Positions 16,519-23,980 of a stretch of 62,237 nt of DNA are shown one piece after another. The DNA comes from Nostoc punctiforme NIES-2108. GTDB lineage: Bacteria; Cyanobacteriota; Cyanobacteriia; Cyanobacteriales; Nostocaceae. The stretch is from assembly GCA_003326195.1 (NCBI GenBank), contig LXQE01000169.1, positions 1 through 62,237 of the forward strand. The letters run 5' to 3'. The notes under the pieces were generated by a model. It worked only from the letters and a program-made list of their open reading frames with translations, was not told the DNA's origin and did no database searches. Both the position numbers and the translations under genes were made by a program. The stretch's first letter is position 1; each line of letters opens with the position of its first letter.

Positions 16519-17693
16519 ACGATGTTAGGCATAAGTTTTACCAGCAGCATCAAGATATATTTAGCTGGTACGATGCCGATGAATATGCTTGCTATGAGGT
16601 GTTAATGGTTGCACCGGAAACCATAGAAAAAATCAAGCAAGCAGCAACAAGAGTTTGGCAGGTTTTAAACCATGCGGCTCTGGTTATGAAACAGTTTGAT
16701 GAACGGACTCTAATTGAATTTGATTATCCTCAATCAACCCTACGATTAATCAAAAATAATAAGCAAGTGCCTTTTATTGCCCGATGCGATTTTGAAGTTG
16801 TTGGTGATAATATCTACCTGCTTGAATGTAATGCGGAAGTGGCGACTTTTATAGTCGAAACATTCAAAATAAATGGGATAGTCGCTAAACATTTTGGGAA
16901 AGTAGACCCGAATATTAACGCTGAAGCAGTTCTTCAAATAGGGCTTAATCAATATATTGAAGAATCTGCCAAATATCTCAATAAATCTCCTGAAGACTGC
17001 AATATTATCTTTGCAGCCCTATCTGAAGCTCTCGAAGATATTGGTACTGTTGAATATTTAATGTCTTTGTGCCATTATCAATCTGCTTTTTGTCCAATCG
17101 AAAGTATTGCAATGGATGAGGATGGCTGCTACGACCATAGAGGTGAAGCAGTCGATATAATCTACCGCATATACCCAACAGAATGGATGGTAGAAGATAA
17201 AGACCCCGAATTTGGAGTAAGTCTCTGGGATTATTTTGAACCATTAGTCTATTCAAGGAAGCTAGCTTTAATTAATCCTGTCAGTGCTTTTGTAATGCAA
17301 AATAAAGCGTTAATGGCTTTAATTACAGAATTAGGAGTTGATTTTTTTAGTCAGAATAATTTGGCAGGATTTGAACATTTTCTACCTACATTTATGGAAC
17401 AAGATAAAATCAATCCTCCCTTAGTGTCAAAACCCACTTGGGGGAGAGAAGGGAGAGAAGTTAAAGTTATTAAAAGTAATCAAGAAATAGCTTGTAACCC
17501 AGACCCAGAGTACGCTTATTTTGCTAAAATTTACCAAAAATATGCTGATTTACCAATTATTAAAGTAGAAGGAGAAGAGTATAGATTGCAGTTATCTTGC
17601 TTTTTGATCAATGGCGTTGCTGAAGGAGTGGCAGCAAGAATTGGTAAAGATGTGATTAATAATAACTCGAAATTTCTGCCAATTGGGTTTTAG
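16515..17693 (+). CDS. Glutathionylspermidine synthase-like (pre-ATP-grasp) protein, YgiC type
   Basis: At 392 residues it is full-length for YgiC-type members of the glutathionylspermidine synthase family. Visible are CDFEVVGDNIYLLECNAE, IYRIYPTEWM, NPVSAFVMQNKALMALI and KPTWGREGREV, the ATP-grasp nucleotide and metal-binding stretches. YgiC-like proteins lack the amidase domain and probably ligate an amine to a peptide-like acceptor; substrate unknown. It is translationally coupled to the upstream membrane protein. Confidence 0.75.
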   Translation: MNDVRHKFYQQHQDIFSWYDADEYACYEVLMVAPETIEKIKQAATRVWQVLNHAALVMKQFDERTLIEFDYPQSTLRLIKNNKQVPFIARCDFEVVGDNIYLLECNAEVATFIVETFKINGIVAKHFGKVDPNINAEAVLQIGLNQYIEESAKYLNKSPEDCNIIFAALSEALEDIGTVEYLMSLCHYQSAFCPIESIAMDEDGCYDHRGEAVDIIYRIYPTEWMVEDKDPEFGVSLWDYFEPLVYSRKLALINPVSAFVMQNKALMALITELGVDFFSQNNLAGFEHFLPTFMEQDKINPPLVSKPTWGREGREVKVIKSNQEIACNPDPEYAYFAKIYQKYADLPIIKVEGEEYRLQLSCFLINGVAEGVAARIGKDVINNNSKFLPIGF

Positions 17694-18042
17694 GGGGAGA
17701 AGGGAAGAAACGGGAAAGTCGAATTTAGAATTTACCACCCAGCAGGCAAGGCAAGAAGGCGAACGCTTAACTTTGGGATTGAATCATGAACACGCTCTAA
17801 AGACTTGATAAAATTCTGAAAAGTCATAATTGTAGACAATTAAGATTGAATCAGACCATACTTGCAACTTACTGGGATTCCCAATTTGGGAATCTGGAAG
17901 TTTCGTTGTACATTCCACTTCGGTCTGGTCATGCAGGGATCGCTCTTTTTCCTCATTGACTTGCTCAATATGACTGTGGTTTATATGCGTCGCTCTTTTT
18001 GGGATGTAAGCTAAAAGCACAAAAGATATGAGTTAACATCCT
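17694..18042. other. Intergenic region with a long imperfect hairpin
   Basis: No convincing gene in these 349 bp. CAGACC (17852-17857) pairs with GGTCTG (17922-17927). Inside, GATTCCCAA (17876-17884) pairs with TTGGGAATC (17886-17894), an almost loopless stem. It may end the ygiC-like transcript or be a small inverted-repeat element. Confidence 0.4.
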
Positions 18043-18831
18043 ATGCAGCAGTCCACAAAAGGCAATTACCGGGATCTTTGGCGGCAGCTTGTTACTTTGG
18101 CTGCAATCTTTGGTGCTTTCGTTATCAACGTAGTATCGAACATTTTTCCGCTCAATGGACTCAGCATAGGGGAAATTTCCAATACTTTGTTTAAAAATGT
18201 CCTGATTATCCCTGCTAATTACGCCTTTGCTATTTGGGGGCTGATTTACCTTGGGTTGTTTGCTTTTGGGGTATACCAAGCTCTACCTGACCAACGAGAT
18301 GACCCTGATTTACGTAAGACAGGTTATCTGTTGGTGATTGCCTGTGTTGCTCAAAGTATCTGGGTTTATCTGTTTTTGTCTCGGCTGTTTGCTCTTTCTG
18401 TAATTGCAATGCTTTTGATTCTGTTGCCCCTGATTGCTGTCTATGTGCAGTTAGAAATTGGCAATAAGCGTGTACCTCGGCTCAAGAAATGGTGTATTCA
18501 GTTTCCGATTAGCATTTATCTAGGCTGGATTAGCGTGGCAACCATTGTCAACGTAGCGTGTGCCTTGTATTTTCACGGGTGGAATGGTTGGGGGATTTCT
18601 GCTGTAATCTGGACTCTCATAATGTTATTGATAGCAACAGCAGTTGCAGCATTTATTGTCATCCAGCGTCGAGACATCGCTTATACAGGAGTAATACTCT
18701 GAGCATTGGTAGCGATCGCACTCAAACACTTTGATAACTCAATGCTCAGAAATGCTGCGTTGGTTTTGGCAATTGTCCTAGTTATGACCGCTACGATTAA
18801 CAGCTTACGCCCCCAACAAGAACATATTTAA
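18043..18831 (+). pseudogene. tspO: TspO/MBR family protein interrupted by an in-frame TGA
   Basis: A polytopic membrane protein of the tryptophan-rich sensory protein (TspO/MBR) class: PANYAFAIWGLIYLGLFAFG, then AQSIWVYLF and LGWISVATIVN. The open frame stops at TGA 18700-18702 after IAYTGVIL. The same frame continues for 42 more codons as ALVAIALKHFDNSMLRNAAL and further to TAA at 18829-18831, with a good hydrophobic helix. A Trp codon (TGG) mutated to TGA explains this best. The shortened product lacks its last helix; TspO binds tetrapyrroles in other bacteria. Confidence 0.7.
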
Positions 18832-18944
18832 GTGCGATGGCGTACTCGCCCACTGTAGGCTTACGCCCAAAAATTAACATTCATTGATGATGTCCTCACT
18901 AGCACCCTATTGGCGTAATACACTCAAAGTAAGAAGTCGGGTAG

Positions 18945-19757
18945 TTGACCGTGGAATTATCAACGCTACAAGGACAACCAGCAAGTATTCTCGGTTTGGC
19001 AGGGCAACAGTCGATAGATGCTGCAACTGTTTTGTTGGCATTTGAAGCTGGAATCAATTACTTTTTCTTTTACAATTTGGAATCTGAAAACTTTTTGGGT
19101 GGCTTAAAATCTCTCTTGCTAACAAACCGTGAGCAGGTCTTGGTGGCAACGGGGAGTGAAAACCGAGATATACAATCTTTACGCCTTTACCTCGACTCTG
19201 TGCGCTATCGCCTAGATGTCGAGCAGGTGGATGTATTTTTTATTGAATATGTCTCCCCTGGTGACGACATGGCTCAGGTTCAGGCGTTGCTTGATGAACT
19301 TTATTCGTGGAAAGATAAAGGACTTGTGCGCTACGTGGGAGTTACCACACACAATCGAGCTATTGCTTTAGAAATGATAGAACGTCATCAGTGTAATGTG
19401 TTGATGCACCGCTACAATATGGCACATCGTCAGGCTGAACAAAACGTTTTACCTGCTGCTCAAAAAGCTAGTATTCCCGTGGTGGCATTCACTTGCACGC
19501 GCTGGGGAACGTTACTCAAAGGGCATCACAACTGGCACGGAAAGTTACCTACGGCAGCAGACTGTTATCGCTATACACTAAATCATCCAGGGGTGCGTCT
19601 GGCGCTCACCGCCCCCAAAACTAGGCAGCAATTAGAAGAAAATCTCGCTGTTCTGCAAGCGCCCCAAATTGAAGCCGAAGAAGTAGCTAAATGGCACTCA
19701 TACGGGAACTTGATTTATGGTAATGGGCAAGACGCATTTGATACTCAATGGGTTTGA
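18945..19757 (+). CDS. Aldo/keto reductase family protein
   Basis: The 270-residue protein carries the aldo/keto-reductase pattern: FEAGINYFFFYNLES near the start, RLDVEQVDVFFIEYV, KGLVRYVGVTTHNR, and a C-terminal HPGVRLALTAPKTRQQLEEN equivalent to the cofactor loop. The start is TTG 18945 or GTG 18951 (MELSTL), not resolved. The usual catalytic D-x-x-x-x-Y motif is degenerate (FFFYN instead of DTAYxYG), so activity is uncertain. Monocistronic. Confidence 0.6.
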   Translation: MTVELSTLQGQPASILGLAGQQSIDAATVLLAFEAGINYFFFYNLESENFLGGLKSLLLTNREQVLVATGSENRDIQSLRLYLDSVRYRLDVEQVDVFFIEYVSPGDDMAQVQALLDELYSWKDKGLVRYVGVTTHNRAIALEMIERHQCNVLMHRYNMAHRQAEQNVLPAAQKASIPVVAFTCTRWGTLLKGHHNWHGKLPTAADCYRYTLNHPGVRLALTAPKTRQQLEENLAVLQAPQIEAEEVAKWHSYGNLIYGNGQDAFDTQWV

Positions 19758-19950
19758 GAGGAGCGATCGCATAACACGAAACCATATTGGGATTTGACTG
19801 GGATGCAGACCTTTTTCTTAGAGGAAATTTGGCTCAGTAGCTGTTGCTCAGGCATACCTCGCAGCGTCGCACTTTGACATGATCCATCTGTAAGATAGCC
19901 ATGTAATAGATGCTTGAATATAGAAGTCAAACAAAAAACCAATTATACCC

Positions 19951-20181
19951 ATGTCGGAAATTGAAAACTTGGGAGTGAGTGTAGAAGAGTATTTAGAGGG
20001 ATTGGCAGCAGGGATTGACATTTTAGAGTTGAAGCGGTTAGAAGCAAGGGGAATTCCCACCAATTTAGCTTTAGAAGTGATGGCGATTATACCAAAGGTA
20101 ATCAATGGCACAGCCACACCTGAAGAGGTTGTCCGAGGACTAATGATTATGTCGCCATCCTTAAGAGAGCAAATTGAATAG
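19951..20181 (+). CDS. Hypothetical acidic protein, 76 aa
   Basis: MSEIENLGVSVEEYLEGLAA onward: a compact helical protein with no known motif. Its stop lies just ahead of the convergent parB stop. It could be a plasmid maintenance accessory, but there is no direct sign. Confidence 0.45.
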   Translation: MSEIENLGVSVEEYLEGLAAGIDILELKRLEARGIPTNLALEVMAIIPKVINGTATPEEVVRGLMIMSPSLREQIE

Positions 20182-20203
20182 TTTCGAGAATTACCACATT
20201 GGT

Positions 20204-21136
20204 TTACTTTGGGTTGTCGCCTTGCATCAGTGCATCTAACTGAGCTAACAACTTCTCTACTTTGGATTTTTTCTTCGGATCATCCCACACTTTCGCTTTT
20301 TTGAAGCGTTGAAAAGTATCATCAACGCGGTCTTTTATGGATGCTGATTCTGTTTGCTTTGATGACTCTGATTTAGACTGCTGCTCAATTTCTTGAATCT
20401 TACGCTTGATTTCGCTCAGTGAGAGATTGTAAGCGATCGCATCTTCTAAGAATTGTTTTCTTGTTTTTTCATCACCAACTCGTGCGATCGCTTTGGCTTT
20501 ACTTGTCTCCAGTTTCCCCTGACGTAATACCTCTAAAATGTCACTGGGCAAATTGAGCAATGGCAAACGATTGCTGATAAAAGAGTCTAGTTTAATATTG
20601 CCGAGCGAGGTCAAAACCTCCTCCACTACACTAATGACATCATTGCCAATAACGTTATTGGCAGCAGTTCTACCACGCTGTTGGTTTTGAATGTGATGTA
20701 GCAGTGGTGGTACTTCTTGGGGTGAAATTTTTAATTTGACAGCCAAAAGTCGCACAATCCCATCAGTTTCTTCAAGGTCAGTGAGTCCCGAACGAGCGAA
20801 GTTTTCTATGAGGGCAATTTCTAGAGCATCTTCATCATTGAGTTGACGAATGACTACAGGGACTTCTACCAATTCCAGAATGTGTCCTGCTCTGTAGCGT
20901 TTTGCCCCTGCTACTACCTCATGTTTGTCACTGCCAGGGATAGGACGGACTAAAAGTGGTTCTAGAATGCCGTTTTTTCTGGCAGTAGCAACAATTTTGT
21001 CTACCTCTTCTGGGTCGATGTAGTACCGCAGTTCTGCTTTAGGCAGCACAATCAAACTTAGGGGCATAGTCGCCTTAGTTTGGTTAGCATCATCCCTAAA
21101 GATAAACTCTTCTACCATTCTTCTATCTCTTGCCAT
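20204..21136 (-). CDS. parB: Chromosome/plasmid partitioning protein ParB
   Basis: The 310-residue protein has the ParB/RepB order: NGILEPLLVRPI (about 55-66), EVVAGAKRYRAGH (the GERRYRA-like CTP box), then IENFARSGLTDLEE. A helix-turn-helix region follows at about 120-150, and the C-terminus is charged. It should bind parS and spread or clamp on DNA, working with ParA. It overlaps parA by 14 bp in the same operon. One perfect copy of the candidate parS palindrome lies inside its coding sequence (20644-20663). Confidence 0.85.
   Translation of the reverse strand: MARDRRMVEEFIFRDDANQTKATMPLSLIVLPKAELRYYIDPEEVDKIVATARKNGILEPLLVRPIPGSDKHEVVAGAKRYRAGHILELVEVPVVIRQLNDEDALEIALIENFARSGLTDLEETDGIVRLLAVKLKISPQEVPPLLHHIQNQQRGRTAANNVIGNDVISVVEEVLTSLGNIKLDSFISNRLPLLNLPSDILEVLRQGKLETSKAKAIARVGDEKTRKQFLEDAIAYNLSLSEIKRKIQEIEQQSKSESSKQTESASIKDRVDDTFQRFKKAKVWDDPKKKSKVEKLLAQLDALMQGDNPK
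20644..20663. promoter_or_regulatory. parS-like palindrome inside parB
   Basis: TGCCAATAACGTTATTGGCA is a perfect 20-bp palindrome. Its 16-bp core CCAATAACGTTATTGG recurs upstream of parA (21925-21940). Two identical long palindromes, one on each side of parAB, fit a plasmid centromere bound by ParB. Confidence 0.6.
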
Positions 21137-21764
21137 TGGTTACTCCCAAGGCTTCGGTAAAAAGTGCCTCAAAATCTTTGGCGGCGCGTTTAGCTGTTGC
21201 TCCTGGTAGTCCCCAAACCGTCGTGCCTTGCCCTGGTGCATCAGCAACTACCTGTAAGTCATACACCATTGTTTTTAGTAAAGGAAACCCTGTGTTTTTT
21301 TCTGATAATGCTCTTTGGGCATCTTTGAGTAATACAGTTCCTTTTTTTGCGTGATTTAAAAATAAACCAACATGGGGCATACCACCTCGCAGTTCTCTTG
21401 CCTGCCGCAAAATTCTTACCATTTTTGATGTACTGTGCATATCTAGACCTGCTGGTTTACAGGGTACTAGGGCTAGGTCACATCTAGATAAAATTGCCTT
21501 GGTTGTTTCACTTAGGCTACCTGGCCCGTCTACAACTACAGCATCATATTGTTCTGCTAAAGTCGGCAGTTCATCAAATAAATCATCCGGGTCTATCATT
21601 GTTTTACACGGCAGTTGCAGGTCTTTCATCCAGTTAGTGCTACTCTGCTGTGCATCTGCATCTACAACTATCACTGTTCCTTGTTGGCTTAACCAATACG
21701 CCAGATGACCAGATACAGTGGTTTTACCAGCGCCCCCCTTCTGGTTTGTTAGCCCAATAATCAT
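21123..21764 (-). CDS. parA: Partitioning ATPase ParA
   Basis: A 213-residue P-loop ATPase with the deviant Walker A NQKGGAGKTT at residues 7-16, ATG start, VVVDGPGSLSETT as the switch region and CDLALVPCKPAGLDMHST downstream. This is the short type Ib-like ParA without an N-terminal HTH. It should form nucleoid-bound gradients that move ParB/parS complexes. The promoter region upstream holds a parS-like palindrome, so ParB probably autoregulates the operon. Confidence 0.85.
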   Translation of the reverse strand: MIIGLTNQKGGAGKTTVSGHLAYWLSQQGTVIVVDADAQQSSTNWMKDLQLPCKTMIDPDDLFDELPTLAEQYDAVVVDGPGSLSETTKAILSRCDLALVPCKPAGLDMHSTSKMVRILRQARELRGGMPHVGLFLNHAKKGTVLLKDAQRALSEKNTGFPLLKTMVYDLQVVADAPGQGTTVWGLPGATAKRAAKDFEALFTEALGVTNGKR

Positions 21765-21924
21765 AATTTTTAGACGATACCTGCTAAATGTACTACTGCG
21801 CTGACATCACGATTAACTTTCACTATTTAGCAGCAATAGTATCAGTTTTTTTATGAGATGACTTGATAGTACTGCGATGGCTCCGCCCACCGCAGGCATC
21901 GCATCCCATTAGATAGGCCCTTTG

Positions 21925-21940
21925 CCAATAACGTTATTGG
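21925..21940. promoter_or_regulatory. parS-like palindrome upstream of parA
   Basis: CCAATAACGTTATTGG, a perfect 16-bp palindrome identical to the core of the copy in parB. A degenerate relative, CAATGGCATTATTGG, follows at 21992-22006. The site lies about 160 bp upstream of the parA start, in a gene-free stretch that also contains a dispersed GCGATGGC...GGCATCGC repeat (21873-21902). Confidence 0.6.
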
Positions 21941-22007
21941 TGGAAATGCTTTTGTGAAAATCAGTGAAGTTAATTGTGCGAACTTCTCATGCAATGGCAT
22001 TATTGGC

Positions 22008-22481
22008 TCATCTGGTAATTTCATGCTTTATGCCGTTAAATTGATGAAATATTGAGCGATGGGATGAATAACCGAATTCATCATTGCGTTCATAATATTG
22101 TTGAATCCAATTCTGTAAAAAATCAAAAGTTTGTGCCTGTTCTTCAGGCGATTGGAATTTATGCACTTCCCAAGGGCGATTGCGGTTATTTTCAAGACAC
22201 TTATCAATGCCAGGATTGAGGAAATAAATTTCAGTTGAGAATTCAAGAGCAATTTTGAGTAGCGTAGTATAGCAACCTTCAATTACCCAAGCAGTATTAT
22301 TTTTTATGAAGTCTCGTAGATCCCTAACTGAATCTTCGTGATTACGCCGTATGGCAATTTGGTTTGCTTCCCATGCAATAGTATCGAGGTCGAGAACTGG
22401 AATGCCGAAGTCTTTGCCAAGTTTATTGGCAAGAGTACTTTTGCCAGAACCAGAATTGCCAAATATTAAAAATCGATGCAT
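22008..22481 (-). CDS. Small AAA/adenylate-kinase-like P-loop NTPase
   Basis: The 157-residue protein starts MHRFLIFGNSGSGKSTLANK, with a textbook Walker A (GNSGSGKS) at residues 8-15. LDLDTIAWE and WVIEGCYTTLL follow, and there is an Arg-rich lid (NNRNRPWE). This is the FlaR/topology-modulation type of nucleotide-kinase-like protein; substrate unknown. It is transcribed in the same direction as the tRNA array and lies just downstream of it, so it may receive read-through. Confidence 0.65.
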   Translation of the reverse strand: MHRFLIFGNSGSGKSTLANKLGKDFGIPVLDLDTIAWEANQIAIRRNHEDSVRDLRDFIKNNTAWVIEGCYTTLLKIALEFSTEIYFLNPGIDKCLENNRNRPWEVHKFQSPEEQAQTFDFLQNWIQQYYERNDEFGYSSHRSIFHQFNGIKHEITR

Positions 22482-22562
22482 AACAATGATTTAATTAATA
22501 GCGATCGCAAGAGTAGTTATAAGGGAAAATTCTAGTTGGTATTGAGCCGATAGAAAAGGGAA

Positions 22563-22634
22563 TCCACCAGAGAGGTACTGCCCCTCCTATATCTGTGTTA
22601 TCAGCACAGCGCCTCACTTTTCGGCTTCTGGTGG
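22563..22634 (-). tRNA. tRNA-Ile(GAU), degenerate
   Basis: Acceptor CCACCAG/CTGGTGG and anticodon arm CTGTG-CTGATAA-CACAG are perfect. The T-loop is GGCAGTA instead of TTCxAxT and the D-arm is unusual, so it may be a decaying gene. Last in the array. Confidence 0.55.
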
Positions 22635-22638
22635 AAAG

Positions 22639-22721
22639 CGGAAGATGGAGGAATTGAACCCCCAGGTATTACCCTGCTCTAGTTTTCAAGACTAGTTGCC
22701 CTCCCTTGAGCAGCATCTTCC
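22639..22721 (-). tRNA. tRNA-Ser(UGA)
   Basis: Acceptor GGAAGAT/ATCTTCC, anticodon arm CTAGT-CTTGAAA-ACTAG, long variable arm as expected for Ser, TTCAATT T-loop. 83 nt. Confidence 0.9.
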
Positions 22722-22729
22722 ATATAAGG

Positions 22730-22804
22730 GGTGTCTGGCGGGACTTGAACCCGTTATGACTGGTTCCACAAAAGGGCGCCGCGACCGCTTTGGCTTCAGA
22801 CACC
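22730..22804 (-). tRNA. tRNA-His(GUG), anticodon stem broken
   Basis: Eight-bp acceptor GGTGTCTG/CAGACACC includes the G-1:C73 pair diagnostic of tRNA-His. Loop TTGTGGA. The 5' side of the anticodon stem (CCCTT) does not pair with ACCAG on the 3' side, so this copy may not function. Confidence 0.6.
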
Positions 22805-22809
22805 AAGAG

Positions 22810-22883
22810 TGGATTCGGTGAGGCTTGAACTCACAACCTCCTGTGTGCAAAACAGGCGCTCTCCCAATTAGAGCTACGAACCC
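22810..22883 (-). tRNA. tRNA-Ala(UGC)
   Basis: Anticodon arm CCTGT-TTTGCAC-ACAGG. The acceptor contains the G3:U70 wobble that identifies tRNA-Ala. Confidence 0.92.
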
Positions 22884-22888
22884 ATGAG

Positions 22889-22961
22889 CAGGAGTGGTAG
22901 GGGTCGAACCTACATTGCTCGATTTAGAAGATCGATGCCTTATCCATTAGGCAACACTCCC
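22889..22961 (-). tRNA. tRNA-Arg(UCU)
   Basis: Anticodon arm TCGAT-CTTCTAA-ATCGA; acceptor GGGAGTG/CACTCCT with a terminal G:U; T-arm GTAGG-TTCGACC-CCTAC. Confidence 0.9.
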
Positions 22962-22970
22962 ATAAATTGG

Positions 22971-23043
22971 TAGCCCCGGCAGGGATTGAACCCGCGACTT
23001 CCTCTTTGTAAGAGAGGCACTCTCCCAACTGAGTTACAGGGCT
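22971..23043 (-). tRNA. tRNA-Val(UAC)
   Basis: Anticodon arm CCTCT-CTTACAA-AGAGG; acceptor AGCCCTG/CGGGGCT; an encoded CCA follows the discriminator A. Confidence 0.92.
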
Positions 23044-23048
23044 AAGAA

Positions 23049-23119
23049 AGCGATTGACGAGACTCGAACTCGTACCGTGAGTTTGGAAGACTCTGATGCT
23101 GCCATTACACCACAATCGC
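23049..23119 (-). tRNA. tRNA-Gly(UCC)
   Basis: Acceptor GCGATTG/CAATCGC, loop CTTCCAA, T-arm ACGAG-TTCGAGT-CTCGT; 71 nt, typical for Gly. Confidence 0.88.
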
Positions 23120-23126
23120 ATTTGGG

Positions 23127-23200
23127 GGCTGGTGACAGGAGTTGAACCTGCAACTCATCGCTTACAAGGCAATTGCTCTGCCACATTGAGCTACACCAGC
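23127..23200 (-). tRNA. tRNA-Thr(UGU)
   Basis: Acceptor GCTGGTG/CACCAGC, anticodon arm ATTGC-CTTGTAA-GCGAT, T-loop TTCAACT. Confidence 0.9.
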
Positions 23201-23206
23201 ATTTAG

Positions 23207-23281
23207 TAGCGGAGCCGGGATTTGAACCCGGTATGTGAAGGCTTATGAGACCCCAGAGCGCACCATAGCTCCATCTCCGCG
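23207..23281 (-). tRNA. tRNA-Met(CAU), initiator-like
   Basis: Loop CTCATAA. The 5' part (CGCGGAGATGGAGC) and D-stem GAGC/GCTC follow the bacterial initiator pattern, and positions 1:72 (C and U) do not pair, an initiator hallmark. The three G:C pairs of the initiator anticodon stem are only partly kept. Confidence 0.75.
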
Positions 23282-23283
23282 AG

Positions 23284-23357
23284 TACCCCTGACAGGAATC
23301 GAACCTGCAACAAACCCGGTTTAAGCGGGCTACGTCTGCCAATTGCGTCACAGGGGT
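23284..23357 (-). tRNA. tRNA with Leu anticodon UAA, short variable arm
   Basis: Acceptor ACCCCTG/CAGGGGT, anticodon arm GCCCG-CTTAAAC-CGGGT, T-arm GCAGG-TTCGATT-CCTGT. The variable region has only 5 nt (TTGTT), whereas bacterial tRNA-Leu normally has a long arm. Confidence 0.8.
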
Positions 23358-23366
23358 AAAATTTGG

Positions 23367-23407
23367 TGGGCGCTACAGGAGTTGAACCTGTGGAGCGCCT
23401 GATTAAG
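23367..23407 (-). pseudogene. 3' half of split tRNA-Lys(CUU)
   Basis: On the minus strand it reads CTTAATCAGG, then a variable region, T-arm ACAGG-TTCAACT-CCTGT, acceptor AGCGCCC, discriminator A, with an encoded CCA at 23364-23366. It lacks its own 5' half. That half lies at 23981-24019, and together they make a perfect 73-nt tRNA with anticodon stem CCTGA/TCAGG. Confidence 0.85.
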
Positions 23408-23480
23408 TAGGCTATGTAGGGATCGAACCTACGCATCTTTCGCTTAAGAGGCGACTGCTTTACCACTTAGCTAATAGCCC
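23408..23480 (-). tRNA. tRNA-Lys(CUU), carried by the insertion
   Basis: Acceptor GGGCTAT/ATAGCCT, loop CTCTTAA with a four-pair stem (TCGC/GCGA), T-arm GTAGG-TTCGATC-CCTAC. It ends exactly at the junction with the split tRNA-Lys(CUU), whose anticodon it duplicates. The stop codon of the HNH gene falls within its 5' end. Confidence 0.88.
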
Positions 23481-23920
23481 AAGGCATCAGACTCAAAAGT
23501 TCTTATACTCCATCCACTACGCTTTGCAGTTGCTCTTCGATGACAGTTAGCGCATCGAACTTCACACTTTTCAATTTCTTTTGAAATGCTGTCAACACCC
23601 ATTCCTGCATAAACCATTCTTGATATGCCATATTTCTTTTGTTGAATGTGATCGAATTCAAGAACGATGGGATCTGCCTCGCCACAGTCAACACACGGAT
23701 GCGTTTTCAGATAGCTTAAAACGAATAACTTAGCAAGCTCACAGGCTTTCTTTTTGAACTTTCTCCTCTGCGGGTTTCTATCTGGAGTTCTTTGGTAATA
23801 GGAGAAGTTAATGCCTTTTACACATGCTTTGCAATAGACTTGTAGACCATCTTTTTTCAAAGAGTTTCTACTAAATTCGCTAAGGAGTTTTTCCTCTTTG
23901 CACTTTGGGCAAACCTTCAC
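23471..23920 (-). CDS. HNH endonuclease inside the tRNA array
   Basis: The protein begins with a zinc-finger-like VCPKCKEEKLLSEFSRNSL...YCKAC. After a basic linker comes an HNH core (CVDCGEADPIVLEFDHIQQ, then KCEVRCANCHRRA). I chose GTG at 23920 (149 aa) because AAGAGG lies 9 nt upstream; TTG at 23953 would add 11 residues. The stop overlaps the start of the tRNA-Lys(CUU) gene. Its location in a 573-bp insertion that splits a tRNA suggests a homing endonuclease recognising the tRNA-Lys anticodon region (inference). Confidence 0.75.
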   Translation of the reverse strand: MKVCPKCKEEKLLSEFSRNSLKKDGLQVYCKACVKGINFSYYQRTPDRNPQRRKFKKKACELAKLFVLSYLKTHPCVDCGEADPIVLEFDHIQQKKYGISRMVYAGMGVDSISKEIEKCEVRCANCHRRATAKRSGWSIRTFESDALGY

Positions 23921-23980
23921 CGAATGCAACCTCTTCAATTTGTTACATCTCAACCCCAGTTTAACTCTTAATCTAAATTT

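Larger units (their letters stand above)
23408..23980 (-). mobile_element. HNH endonuclease plus tRNA-Lys insertion in a tRNA anticodon loop
   Basis: The 573-bp segment separates the two halves of a tRNA-Lys(CUU) gene. The 7 bp CTTAATC (minus strand) is present at both junctions (23401-23407 and 23981-23987). The leading end of the element carries GATTAAGAGT (minus strand; 23964-23973), a perfect 10-nt complement of the adjacent tRNA anticodon sequence. Contents: HNH gene and an intact tRNA-Lys(CUU). I see no room for a group I intron core. Confidence 0.7.

Noticed and set aside
17784..18020. Minus-strand open frame in the gap before tspO.
   Set aside because: Low-complexity composition, overlaps the hairpin region and has no ribosome site or recognisable domain.
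18700..18702. TGA in tspO as selenocysteine or programmed read-through.
   Set aside because: No SECIS-like element or selenocysteine tRNA in the array; a Trp-to-stop mutation is simpler.
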